Part shown: positions 19,149 through 27,537 of the stretch, piece after piece
Layout: each line of letters opens with the position of its first letter
Position numbering within the stretch: the stretch's first letter is position 1
Assembly (NCBI RefSeq): GCF_016612865.1
Contig: NZ_JAENZZ010000003.1
Span: 186,001-250,000 of the forward strand
Length of the DNA: 64,000 nucleotides
From: Blastococcus sp. TML/M2B
GTDB lineage: Bacteria; Actinomycetota; Actinomycetes; Mycobacteriales; Geodermatophilaceae
Direction: 5' to 3'
Notes under the pieces: generated by a model
The model's input: the letters and a program-made list of their open reading frames with translations, nothing else
Told to the model about the DNA's origin: nothing
The model's database searches: none
Made by a program: the position numbers and the translations under genes

Positions 19149-19584
19149 TCAGTGCCCCGCCGGGCCCGCCGCCCGGCGCCGGAGCAGCAGCCACAGGCCG
19201 AGCACCGGCAGCACCAGCGGGATGAACAGGTAGCCACGGCCGTAGCCCGACCACACCGTCTCGTCCGGGAACGCCGCCGCGTCGGCCAGCGACAGCGTGC
19301 CCACGACCAGCACCCCGACCAGCTCGATGCTGATCGCGACCAGCGCCACCCGGCGCCCCCGCGGCCCGCGCGCCAGCGCCACGGTCGCGACGAGGTAGAT
19401 CACCGCGGCCAGCGCGGACAGCAGGTAGGCCAGCGGGGCCTCGTCGAAGCGGGTCGCCAGCTGCACGGCGGCCCGGGCCCCTCGCGGCGAGCGCGAAGAC
19501 GGCGTACAGCGCCACGAGCACGCGGGCCGCGCCGGATCCGGAGCCCGCCTCGGCGGGCGCCCCCAGCGCGCGGTCGTCAGGCAC
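19149..19584 (-). CDS. Small membrane protein, unknown function (one-base frameshift)
   Basis: About 144 residues from GTG 19584. The first about 30 residues end RVLVALYAVFALAA, then the frame is broken by one extra base in the GC run near 19480. In the resumed frame AVQLATRFDEAPLAYLLSALAAVIYLVATVALA, RRVALVAISIELVGVLVVGTLSLAD and GYLFIPLVLPVLGLWLLLRRRA give the remaining helices, for four membrane segments in total. The start overlaps the stop of the upstream gene by eight bases, so both form a small operon of membrane proteins. Conserved but uncharacterised. Confidence 0.75.
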
Positions 19585-19939
19585 CCGTCGCCTCCCAGAG
19601 CTCGAGCAGCCGCCACACCATGACACCGACCGAGGCGCCCGCGACGGCGAGCACGGTGCCCGCCCAGCGGCTCACCTCGGAGCGGGCCCACAGCACTCCG
19701 GCGACCGGGATGAGCACCGCGCCGGAGAGGTAGCCGAGGAAGGTCGGGGGGTCGGCGGGGGTGTCGCCGTCCATCGCGAGCAGCGCGGCTCCGGCCTGCA
19801 GGAGCAGCAGCGCCTCGAGGACGCCGGCCAGCACCAGGTGCACCAGGCCGGTGCGCCGGCGGGCGAGCGTCGAGGCCAGCCCGGCCACCACCAGCAGCGT
19901 CGCCACGACGGTGATCGCGACGACGAGGGGGAGCTGCAC
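19577..19939 (-). CDS. Small four-TM membrane protein, unknown function
   Basis: Encodes 120 residues with four hydrophobic helices (about 4-25, 30-56, 65-85, 92-112). It starts MQLPLVVAITVVATLLVVAGLAS. No catalytic or transport motif is recognised. It overlaps and precedes the related-looking membrane gene on the minus strand. Confidence 0.8.
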   Translation of the reverse strand: MQLPLVVAITVVATLLVVAGLASTLARRRTGLVHLVLAGVLEALLLLQAGAALLAMDGDTPADPPTFLGYLSGAVLIPVAGVLWARSEVSRWAGTVLAVAGASVGVMVWRLLELWEATGA

Positions 19940-20074
19940 CCGCTCATCCTCCCGCGCGGCTCCGCCCGCCCCGCGCAGGGGCGGGCGGAGCGTCGCTCAG
20001 CGGTGCACCGAGGACATGTCCGGGGCGACCGGGCGGCCGACCCCCCTGCCGGGCATCCGGAAAGGGTGTGGCAG

Positions 20075-20106
20075 GTTAGGCGCGGCTTACTTAGGCATAC
20101 CTACCC
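20075..20106 (+). promoter_or_regulatory. DtxR/IdeR-like iron box upstream of siderophore importer
   Basis: The stretch contains TTAGGCATACCTA at 20091-20103, which matches 12 of 14 positions of one core of the IdeR consensus (TTAGSCTWACCTWA). A second related TTAGG lies at 20076-20080. It sits 20-50 bp before the lipoprotein gene of an iron-chelate importer, the expected place for iron-dependent repression. The upstream half-site is poor, so this is a moderate call. Confidence 0.6.
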
Positions 20107-20126
20107 TCACTCCCGACAGGAGCACG

Positions 20127-21143
20127 ATGCGCACCGCCGTCCGGCCGCTCGCGGCCCTCGCCCTCCCCCTGGCCGCCGTCCTGGCGCTCTCCGCCTGCGG
20201 GGAGGACGCCGCTGCCGGGACCGCCGCCGACGACGCGGGCACCGTCTCCTTCACCTGGGACCGGAACGTCAACGCCGCCGACGAGGACGCCGACCCCGAG
20301 CTCGAGGAGACCACCGTCGAGGTCCGGAAGAATCCGGAGAGCATCGTCGTCTTCGACATGGCCAGCCTGGACACCATCGGTGCCCTCGGCGGCGAGGTCG
20401 CCGGGGCACCCCTGGACTCCGTGCCGGACTACCTCGAGAAGTACCTGGCCGACGACGCGTTCAACGCCGGCACGCTCTTCGAGGCCGACCTCATCGAGGT
20501 CGAGGCGCAGCAGCCCGACCTCATCGTCATCGGCGGCCGCTCGTCGGCGCTCTACGACGAGCTCAGCGAGATCGCCCCGACGGTCGACCTCAGCCTGCGC
20601 GGCACGTACCTGGAGAACCTCGAGCGCAACGCCACCTTCCTCGGGGAGGTCCTCGGCGCCGAGGACGAGGCGGCGGCCGCGATCGCCGAGATCGCCGACG
20701 GCCTCGAGGAGGCGCGCGCCGTCACCGCCGACGCAGGCACCGGCCTGGGCCTCATGGTCTCCGGCGGTCAGCTGAGCGCCATGGCGCCGGCGGGCGAGGG
20801 CACCGACGCCCGCGGCGCCCGCGGTGGGCTCATCTACGACGCGTTCGGCGTGCAGCCGGTGGTCGACGACATCAAGGCCGCCACCCACGGCGAGCCGGTC
20901 TCCTTCGAGTTCCTGCTCGAGACCAACCCTGACCACCTGTGGGTCGTCGACCGCGACGCCGCCACCGGTGAGGCCGGCGCGCAGGCGGCCGAGGCCGTGC
21001 TGGACAACGAGATCGTGAAGCAGACCAAGGCGGCGCAGGCCGGCCAGATCGTCTACCTGGACCCGGTCGCCTGGTACGTGGTCTTCGGCGGCATCGACAC
21101 CACGAAGATCATGATCGACGACGTCCTGCAGATCGCCGGATGA
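20127..21143 (+). CDS. Iron-siderophore ABC transporter substrate-binding lipoprotein
   Basis: Encodes 338 residues from ATG 20127 (ACAGGAG site). It has a lipoprotein signal peptide with lipobox LSAC, so Cys24 would be lipidated. The periplasmic-binding fold of the FecB/FhuD class follows: KNPESIVVFDMASLDTIGALGG, QQPDLIVIGGRSSALYDELSEIAPTVDL, PDHLWVVDRDAATGE and a C-terminal VYLDPVAWYVVFGGIDTTKIMIDDV. It resembles the FatB/YclQ/CeuE catecholate-siderophore receptors. It is the first gene of an importer set with two permeases and an ATPase, and should be iron-regulated. Confidence 0.92.
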   Translation: MRTAVRPLAALALPLAAVLALSACGEDAAAGTAADDAGTVSFTWDRNVNAADEDADPELEETTVEVRKNPESIVVFDMASLDTIGALGGEVAGAPLDSVPDYLEKYLADDAFNAGTLFEADLIEVEAQQPDLIVIGGRSSALYDELSEIAPTVDLSLRGTYLENLERNATFLGEVLGAEDEAAAAIAEIADGLEEARAVTADAGTGLGLMVSGGQLSAMAPAGEGTDARGARGGLIYDAFGVQPVVDDIKAATHGEPVSFEFLLETNPDHLWVVDRDAATGEAGAQAAEAVLDNEIVKQTKAAQAGQIVYLDPVAWYVVFGGIDTTKIMIDDVLQIAG

Positions 21144-21180
21144 CCGGGCCGGTGCCCCCCCGGCGCCGTCGCTGACCGAC

Positions 21181-22201
21181 GTGACCGTGCTCGACCGCCC
21201 CCTGACGAGCACCCTCCCCCGCCTGCGGCCCCGCCGCACGTGGGTGGGGGTGCTCGTCGGCGTGCTGCTCGCCGTCCTCGCCGTCCTCAGCCTGTTCGTC
21301 GGGGTCTCCGACGTGACGCCGCTGTCGGTGCTCCGCGGGGACACCGACGGCCACGCGGCCTTCCTGCTCGTCGCCAGCCGCATCCCGCGCACCCTGGCGG
21401 TGCTCCTCGTCGGTGCCTCGCTCGGCATCGCCGGGCTGATCATGCAGATGCTCGTGCGCAACAAGTTCGTGGAGCCGGGCACCACCGGGGTCAGCGAGTT
21501 CGCCACCCTCGGCATGCTCGTCACGATCGTGTTCTTCCCGGGCCTGGCCGTCGTCGGGAAGATGGGCGTCGCCGCCGTCTTCGGCCTGGTCGGCACCTGG
21601 GTGTTCCTGCGGGTGGTCCGCGTCGTGCCGGTGCGCCAGCTGGTGCTGGTGCCGCTGGTCGGGATCATGCTCGGCGGCGTCGTCGCCGCGGTCACCACGT
21701 TCGTCGCCTACCGGCTGGACCTGCTGCAGTCGCTGGGCCAGTGGTCCCAGGGCAGCTTCGCCACGGTCATGCAGGGCCGCTACGAGTTCCTGTGGATCGC
21801 CGGGGCGATGGTCGTCGTCGCCTGGATCGCCGCCGACCGGTTCAGCGTCATCGGCCTGGGCGAGGAGTTCGCCACCAACCTCGGCCTGGACTACCGGCGG
21901 GTGGTCGCCATCGGCATGGTGGTGGTCGCGGTCATCACCGCGGCGGTGCTGGTCACCGCGGGCATGATCCCGTTCCTCGGCCTTGGTGGTCCCCAACGTG
22001 GTCAGCCTGATCATCGGCGACAACGTGCGCCGCGCCATCCCGTGGGTCGCCGGCCTCGGTGCCCTGCTGGTGCTGGCCTGCGACCTCGTCGCCCGCGTCG
22101 TCCGCATGCCCTACGAGATCCCGCTGTCGGTGGTGGTCGGCGTCGTCGGCGCCGTGCTGTTCCTCTGGCTGCTGCTGCGGAGGGGGAGCCGTGCTCGCTG
22201 A
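21181..22201 (+). CDS. FecCD-type iron-siderophore permease 1 (one-base frameshift)
   Basis: About 340 residues from GTG 21181. Multiple helices and the FecCD hallmarks are clear: ASRIPRTLAVLLVGASLGIAGLIMQMLVRNKFVEPGTTG, GQWSQGSFATVMQGRYEF and GMIPFLGL. At about 21985 one extra T (CCTTGG for CCTGG) breaks the frame. The next frame resumes as VVPNVVSLIIGDNVRRAIPWVAGLG and stops at 22199-22201, as in FatD/YclN-type permeases. If real, the break would remove the last helices. It overlaps the second permease by 11 bases. Confidence 0.88.
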
Positions 22202-23201
22202 CCCGACCGCCCCGGCGCGCCCGCCCGCGCCCGCCCGGCTCGCCGGCGCCTGGGCGCGGCCCGCCGTCCGGCTCGCCGTGCTGGCCGCCGTCGTCCTCGC
22301 GCTGGTCGGCGCCTACCTGTTCACCGACGTCCCGGGCTCGCTGTCCTTCGCCCTGGAGCACCGCAGCCGCACGGTGCTGGCGATGCTGGTCGTCTCGACG
22401 GCGGTCGGCGTCTCGACCGTCGTCTTCCACACCATCACGCAGAACCGCATCCTGACGCCGTCGATCATGGGCTTCGACGCCTTCTACGTGCTGATCTCCA
22501 CGGTGATCGTCTTCTTCTCCGGGTCCGCGGCGTTCCTGGCGTTCGACGAGCTCACGCTCTGGCTCACCCAGGTCGCGGTCATGGTGGCGTTCAGCGTGCT
22601 GCTGTTCACCTGGCTGTTCGGGGGCAAGCGCCGCTCGATCCACCTGATGCTGCTGGTGGGCATCGTGCTGGGCACGTTCTTCCGCGCCTTCACCGAGTGG
22701 ATGCAGCGGATGCTGGACCCGCTGGACTTCCAGGTGCTCTCCGATGCGATGTTCGCCTCGCTGACCCGGCCGGACGAGACGCTGCTGGCGCTGAGCGCCG
22801 TCCTCGTCGCGGTGGGTTGCGCCGCGGTCGTGCCGCTGCGGCGCACCCTCGACGTGCTCACCCTCGGCGAGCCGACGGCCGTCGGACTGGGCGTGGACCA
22901 CCGCCGCGTCGTCATGGTCCTGTTCGCCGCCGTCTCGGTGATGATCGCGGCGTCGACGGCGCTGGTCGGGCCGATCCTGTTCTTCGGCCTAATCGTGGCC
23001 AACCTGGCCTACTCCTACGCCGGCTCCTTCCGGCACGTCTGGACCCTGCCGACGGCGGTGCTGCTCGGCATGGTCTGCCTGCTCGGCGGCCAGCTCGTCC
23101 TCGAGCGGCTGCTCGGCTACGGCGGCACCCTCTCCACCGTCATCGACTTCGCCGGTGGGCTGTTCTTCCTGTACCTCGTCCTGCGGAAGGGGGCGCGGTG
23201 A
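22191..23201 (+). CDS. FecCD-type iron-siderophore permease 2
   Basis: Encodes 336 residues from GTG 22191 behind a GGAGGGGG site. It has about nine to ten helices and FecCD features: STVVFHTITQNRILTPSIMGFDAFYVL, MLLVGIVLGTFFRAFTEWMQRMLDP, LGEPTAVGLGVDHRR and LVGPILFFGLIVANLAYSYAGSFRHVWTLP. It pairs with the previous permease to form the membrane channel. The stop overlaps the ATPase start (GTGA). Confidence 0.92.
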   Translation: MLADPTAPARPPAPARLAGAWARPAVRLAVLAAVVLALVGAYLFTDVPGSLSFALEHRSRTVLAMLVVSTAVGVSTVVFHTITQNRILTPSIMGFDAFYVLISTVIVFFSGSAAFLAFDELTLWLTQVAVMVAFSVLLFTWLFGGKRRSIHLMLLVGIVLGTFFRAFTEWMQRMLDPLDFQVLSDAMFASLTRPDETLLALSAVLVAVGCAAVVPLRRTLDVLTLGEPTAVGLGVDHRRVVMVLFAAVSVMIAASTALVGPILFFGLIVANLAYSYAGSFRHVWTLPTAVLLGMVCLLGGQLVLERLLGYGGTLSTVIDFAGGLFFLYLVLRKGAR

Positions 23202-23956
23202 TCGCGCTCGAGCACGTCACGAAGCGCTACGGCAGCACGACGGTCGTCGACGACGTCTCGCTCGCCTTCGGCGAGGAGGGGGTGACGGCGCTGATCGGCC
23301 CCAACGGCGCCGGGAAGTCGACGCTGTTCTCCCTGGTCGGCCGGCTGCTCGCCCCGGACGCCGGCCGGGTGACCGTCGACGGGCAGGACGTGGCGACGAC
23401 GCCGTCCAGCCGGCTGGCGACGACGCTGGCGGTGCTGCGCCAGGACAACCACGTCGCCGCCCGGCTCACCGTGCACGACCTGGTCGAGTTCGGCCGCTTC
23501 CCGCACTCGCGGGGCCGGCTGACCGTGCACGACCGCGAGCACATCGAGCGGGCGATCGACTACCTCGACCTCGGCGCCTACCGGGACCGGTTCCTCGACG
23601 AGCTCTCCGGCGGCCAGCGGCAGCGGGCGTTCATCGCGATGGTGCTGGCCCAGGACACCCGCTACGTGCTGCTCGACGAGCCGCTGAACAACCTGGACCT
23701 GCGGCACATGACCGAGATCATGCGGCTCATCCGGCGCATGGCCGACGAGCTCGGCAAGCGGGTGGTCATCGTGCTGCACGACATCAACTTCGCCGCGACC
23801 TACGCCGACCGGATCGTCGCGATGCGCGACGGAGCGGTGGTGGCCGACGCCCCCGCCCGCGAGGTCATGCGCCCCGAGGTGCTCGGCGCGGTCTACGACA
23901 CCCCGGTCGACGTGCGCGAGATCGACGGCAAGCCGGTCGCCCTCTACTACGGCTGA
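23198..23956 (+). CDS. Iron-siderophore ABC transporter ATP-binding protein
   Basis: Encodes 252 residues. A complete ABC ATPase: Walker A GPNGAGKST (about 33-41), Q-loop VLRQDNH, signature LSGGQRQRAF, Walker B YVLLDEP with the D-loop NNLDL, and the H-loop VLHDINFAATYAD, the form typical of iron-chelate importers. GTG 23198 overlaps the second permease stop. A strong hairpin 6 bp after the stop closes the operon. Confidence 0.95.
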   Translation: MIALEHVTKRYGSTTVVDDVSLAFGEEGVTALIGPNGAGKSTLFSLVGRLLAPDAGRVTVDGQDVATTPSSRLATTLAVLRQDNHVAARLTVHDLVEFGRFPHSRGRLTVHDREHIERAIDYLDLGAYRDRFLDELSGGQRQRAFIAMVLAQDTRYVLLDEPLNNLDLRHMTEIMRLIRRMADELGKRVVIVLHDINFAATYADRIVAMRDGAVVADAPAREVMRPEVLGAVYDTPVDVREIDGKPVALYYG

Positions 23957-23961
23957 CCCCC

Positions 23962-23992
23962 GCGCTGGGATCAGGGAACCTGATCCCAGCGC
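23962..23992 (+). terminator. 14-bp perfect hairpin after the siderophore operon (repeat family member)
   Basis: Arms GCGCTGGGATCAGG (23962-23975) and its exact complement (23979-23992) enclose a three-base GAA loop. It lies just after the ATPase stop and probably terminates the operon, although no T-run follows. The same CGCTGGGATCAGG core recurs at 29297, so it belongs to a dispersed element. Confidence 0.7.
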
Positions 23993-24048
23993 CTCCTCCC
24001 CCACGGTGCACCACGAGGGAGGACGCGCTCCGGTGAGGGAGGACGACG
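23962..24048 (+). repeat. Composite intergenic palindromic element, copy 1
   Basis: The GATC-containing hairpin is followed by CCTCC..CGGTGC..GAGGGAGGACGC and a further GTGAGGGAGGACG. The same order of blocks occurs at 29297-29378. No reading frame is supported here. Confidence 0.6.
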
Positions 24049-24127
24049 TCGGGGCGCCGGGGTAACCGCGCGGCGACGGCGTCGTTGGGACAGGGCGCAC
24101 ACCGTCGTGCTCCCGCCTGGAGGGCCC

Positions 24128-25615
24128 ATGCGCCGCTCGTCCCGCCGTCTCCCCCGCCGCCTCGCCGGTGCCCTGAGCGGGGCGGTCGTCGTCGCCGCGC
24201 TGACGGCGCCGTCGGCCTCGGCCGCGCCCCCCGAGGCACTGGCACCGGTCCAGGACTTCCTGGCCGACCAGCTCGCCGGCCTCGCCGCCGGGGTCCCGAC
24301 GACGGTGCTGGTGCACGGCACCGACATCGCCGCCGCGCGCTCGGCGGTCGAGGCTTCCGGCCTGGTCCCGGTCACCGAGTTCGAGAAGATCGGCGTAGTC
24401 GTGGCCTCCGGCACCGCCGACCGCGTGGAGCAGGCCCGCCGGCAGCCCGGCGTCACCTACCTCGAGGGCAACGCCCCGATCGAGTTCGCGCAGGAGACCT
24501 CGAACACCGCCACCCGCGGCGCCGAGGCCGTGGCCACGCTGACCGGCGCCGACGGTAGCCCGCTCGACGGCAGCGGCGTCTCGGTCGCGGTCATCGACTC
24601 CGGCGTCGACTCGAACCACCCCTACCTCCGCGACCCCGACGGCAGCAGCGCCGTCGTCGCCAGCCTGAAGAGCCTGTGCCTGGTCGAGGCGACGCCGACG
24701 ACGGACTGCGTCGTCCCGGTGCCGACCGTGCTGGACACCGACACGCTCTCCCTCGGCGGGCACGGCACGCACGTGAGCGGCATCGTGGCCGGCCGGCCGA
24801 CGACGCTGTCGGACGGCGCGCGGCTGCAGGGCGCCGCCCCCGGCGCGAGCCTGGTCAGCATCTCCACCGGCGCGGTGCTGCTCATCGTGGGCGCCGACTC
24901 CGCGCTGAACTGGGTGCTGGAGAACCACGAGGCGCCGTGCGGCGCGGGCGTCTCCCCCGAGGTGTGCCCGCCGATCAAGGTGACCAACAACAGCTACGGC
25001 CCGACCGGCGGTGGCGCGTTCGACCCGAACTCCGCGACCGTCAAGCTGCAGCGAGCGCTGGCCGCCGAGGGCGTGGTCACGGTCTGGGCCGCGGGCAACG
25101 ACGGCGGCGACGGCTCGGCCTCGCTCACCAACCCGCCCGGCCAGGACCCGACCGGCGGCATCCTCTCGGTCGCCTCCTACTCCGACCAGGAGACCGGCAC
25201 CCAGGACGGCGCCGTCAGCGAGTTCTCCTCCCGCGGCGCGGCCGCCGACCCCTCCACCTGGCCCGACCTCTCGGCCCCTGGCGACACGATCACCTCGGCC
25301 TGCCGGCCCTACCTGCCGATCTGCGCCACCGGCCTGGACTTCCGCAACGGGCCCGGCCTGCTCGACCTGGGCACGTTCAACACGATCAGCGGGACGTCGA
25401 TGGCCGCTCCGCACATCGCCGGCATCGTCGCCCAGCTCTTCCAGGCCGACCCGACGGCCACGCCCGCCGAGATCGAGGCGGCCCTCACCGGCACCGCGCA
25501 CCGCTTCGGCGACGGCGCGCCCTACGTGTCGGTCGGTGGCCGCACCACCTCCTACGACAAGGGCGCCGGCCTGGTCGACGTCGTCGCCGCCGTCGCCCGC
25601 CTGACCGGGAGCTGA
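24128..25615 (+). CDS. Secreted S8 (subtilisin-like) serine protease
   Basis: Encodes 495 residues from ATG 24128 (GGAGGG site). A twin-Arg-rich N-terminus and hydrophobic segment ending SASA form the signal peptide (about 1-33). A propeptide with an inhibitor-I9-like strand (VPTTVLVHGTDI through YLEGN) follows. The catalytic triad is intact: Asp157 in VAVIDSGVD, His212 in GGHGTHVSG, Ser424 in GTSMAAPHIAG; the oxyanion Asn is in KVTNNSYGP. Paired cysteines (about 186/195, 277/285, 394/401) suggest disulphides. Expected role: extracellular protein degradation. It is monocistronic between two palindromic elements. Confidence 0.93.
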   Translation: MRRSSRRLPRRLAGALSGAVVVAALTAPSASAAPPEALAPVQDFLADQLAGLAAGVPTTVLVHGTDIAAARSAVEASGLVPVTEFEKIGVVVASGTADRVEQARRQPGVTYLEGNAPIEFAQETSNTATRGAEAVATLTGADGSPLDGSGVSVAVIDSGVDSNHPYLRDPDGSSAVVASLKSLCLVEATPTTDCVVPVPTVLDTDTLSLGGHGTHVSGIVAGRPTTLSDGARLQGAAPGASLVSISTGAVLLIVGADSALNWVLENHEAPCGAGVSPEVCPPIKVTNNSYGPTGGGAFDPNSATVKLQRALAAEGVVTVWAAGNDGGDGSASLTNPPGQDPTGGILSVASYSDQETGTQDGAVSEFSSRGAAADPSTWPDLSAPGDTITSACRPYLPICATGLDFRNGPGLLDLGTFNTISGTSMAAPHIAGIVAQLFQADPTATPAEIEAALTGTAHRFGDGAPYVSVGGRTTSYDKGAGLVDVVAAVARLTGS

Positions 25616-25634
25616 ACTCGCCGGGAAAACCCCA

Positions 25635-25660
25635 GGGGCGGAGATGGCCATTTCCGCCCC
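25635..25660. terminator. 26-bp palindrome with ATGGCCAT centre after the protease gene
   Basis: GGGGCGGA and TCCGCCCC arms flank a G-U pair and a central ATGGCCAT. It lies 20 bp after the protease stop and could act as a terminator. The centre is shared with the palindrome at 57751-57781, suggesting an extragenic repeat family. Confidence 0.55.
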
Positions 25661-25666
25661 GGGGGT

Positions 25667-25680
25667 GTTCCACGTGGAAC
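25667..25680. promoter_or_regulatory. parS-like palindrome GTTCCACGTGGAAC (copy 2)
   Basis: A perfect 14-bp palindrome, preceded by T (TGTTCCACGTGGAACG), between the protease and the osmolyte genes. Identical to 6150-6163. It is close to the ParB-binding parS consensus, so chromosome partitioning is one possibility; an operator for the following operon is another. Confidence 0.45.
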
Positions 25681-25741
25681 GGTCGCGTGATCTTGCTCTC
25701 GGAGGGGCGTGAAGGGCGCCGAGCGGGTTAGATCGTTCTGC

Positions 25742-27527
25742 ATGTGCGGCCTGTGCGGAGAGATCACCTTCGACGGAACGACGGCGGACACGACCGCCGT
25801 CGCACGCATGGTGGAGGCGCTGGTCCCGCGCGGACCGGACGGCCAGGGTTCGTGGAGCAACGGCCGGGTCGCGTTCGGGCACCGCCGGCTGTCGGTCATC
25901 GACCTCTCCACCTGCGGCTCGCAGCCGATGGTCGACAACGAGCTCGGCCTGACCGCCGTCTTCAACGGCTGCATCTACGACTACCAGGAGCTGCGGGCCG
26001 AGCTCGAGGGCCACGGCTACCGCTTCTTCTCGCACAGCGACACCGAGGTGATCCTCAAGGGCTACCACCACTGGGGCCCCGACGTCGTCTCGCACCTGCA
26101 CGGCATGTTCGCGTTCGTCATCGCCGAGCGGGACACCGGCCGCGTGGTCATGGCCCGCGACCGGCTGGGCATCAAGCCGCTCTACCTGGCCGAGACGCCG
26201 GGCAAGCGGCTGCGGTTCGCCTCCACGCTGCCGGCGCTGCTCAAGGCCGGGGACGTCGACACGAGCATCGACCCGGTCGCGCTGCACCACTACCTGACCT
26301 GGCACGCCGTCGTCCCGGCGCCGCGGACCATCCTCAACGGCGTCCGCAAGCTCCCGCCGGCGACGCTGCGGATCATCGAGGCCGACGGGACGAGCACCGA
26401 ACGCCGCTACTGGAACGCCACCTACGAGCGCCGCGCCGAGCACGCGACCTGGTCCGCCCGCGACTGGGAGGACGCCATCGAGGAGGCGCTCCGGGTGGCC
26501 GTGCGCCGGCGCCTGGTCGCCGACATCCCGGTGGGCGTGCTGCTCTCCGGTGGCCTGGACTCCAGCCTGATCGTCGGCCTGCTCGCGCAGGAGGGGCAGA
26601 CGGGCCTGGCCACCTACTCGATCGGCTTCGAGTCAGTCGGCGGGCACGAGGGCGACGAGTTCGCCTACTCCGACGTCATCGCCGAGCACTTCGGCACCGA
26701 CCACCACCGCATCCGCGTGGGCGCCGACGAGCTCGCCGGCGCGCTGGGCCACGCCATCGGCGCGATGGCCGAGCCGATGGTCAGCCACGACGTCGTCGCC
26801 TTCGACCTGCTCAGCGAGCGGGTGTCCCAGACGATCAAGGTGGTGCAGTCCGGGCAGGGGGCCGACGAGGTCTTCGCCGGCTACCACTGGTACCCGCCGC
26901 TGGCCGGTGTCGGCCGCGAGCAGGCCGTGCAGACTTACGCGAAGGCCTTCTTCGACCGCGACCACGCGCAGATGCGCGGCGTCGTCTCCGACCGGTACGC
27001 CCTGGCCGAGGACCCGAGCCTGGCCTTCGTGCGCGCGCACATGGAGGCGGCCGGGGCGGAGACGGCGGTGGACGCCGCGCTGCGGCTGGACAGCGAGATC
27101 ATGCTGGTCGACGACCCGGTCAAGCGCGTCGACAACATGTCCATGGCCTGGGGCCTGGAGGCCCGGGTGCCCTTCCTGGACCACGACCTGGTGGAGCTGG
27201 CGGCGTTGTGCCCGCCGGAGCTCAAGCTGGCCGACGGCGGCAAGGGCGTGCTCAAGGCGATCGGCCGCCGGATCATCCCGCCGGAGGTCATCGACCGGCC
27301 CAAGGGCTACTTCCCGGTCCCCTCGATCACCCACCTCGAGGGCAAGGTGCTCGGCCTGGTCCGCGACGCGCTCACCAGCGACGCGGCCCGCGACCGCGGC
27401 CTGTTCCGCGACGAGTACGTCCGCGAGCTGCTCGCCGACCCCAACGGGGAACTGACCCCGCTGCGCGGCAACAAGCTCTGGCCAGCTGGGCCTGCTCGAG
27501 CTGTGGCTGCAGAGCCACGTGGTCTGA
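25742..27527 (+). CDS. N-acetylglutaminylglutamine amidotransferase (one-base frameshift near 3' end)
   Basis: About 594 residues from ATG 25742, which places the catalytic Cys at position 2 (MCGLCGEI) after Met removal. The N-terminal class II glutamine amidotransferase domain (about 1-200; VPRGPDGQGSWSNGRVAFGHRRL) is followed by an asparagine-synthase ATP-pyrophosphatase domain with VLLSGGLDSSL and SGQGADEVFAGYHWYPP. The GxxGADE-FAGYxWY form and the next gene identify the AsnB-like enzyme that amidates N-acetylglutaminylglutamine to the osmolyte NAGGN. Near 27482 one extra C breaks the frame. The resumed frame gives LWQLGLLELWLQSHVV and stops at 27525-27527. The last about 15 residues are affected. 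Confidence 0.92.
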
Positions 27528-27537
27528 GGTGTCCGGC

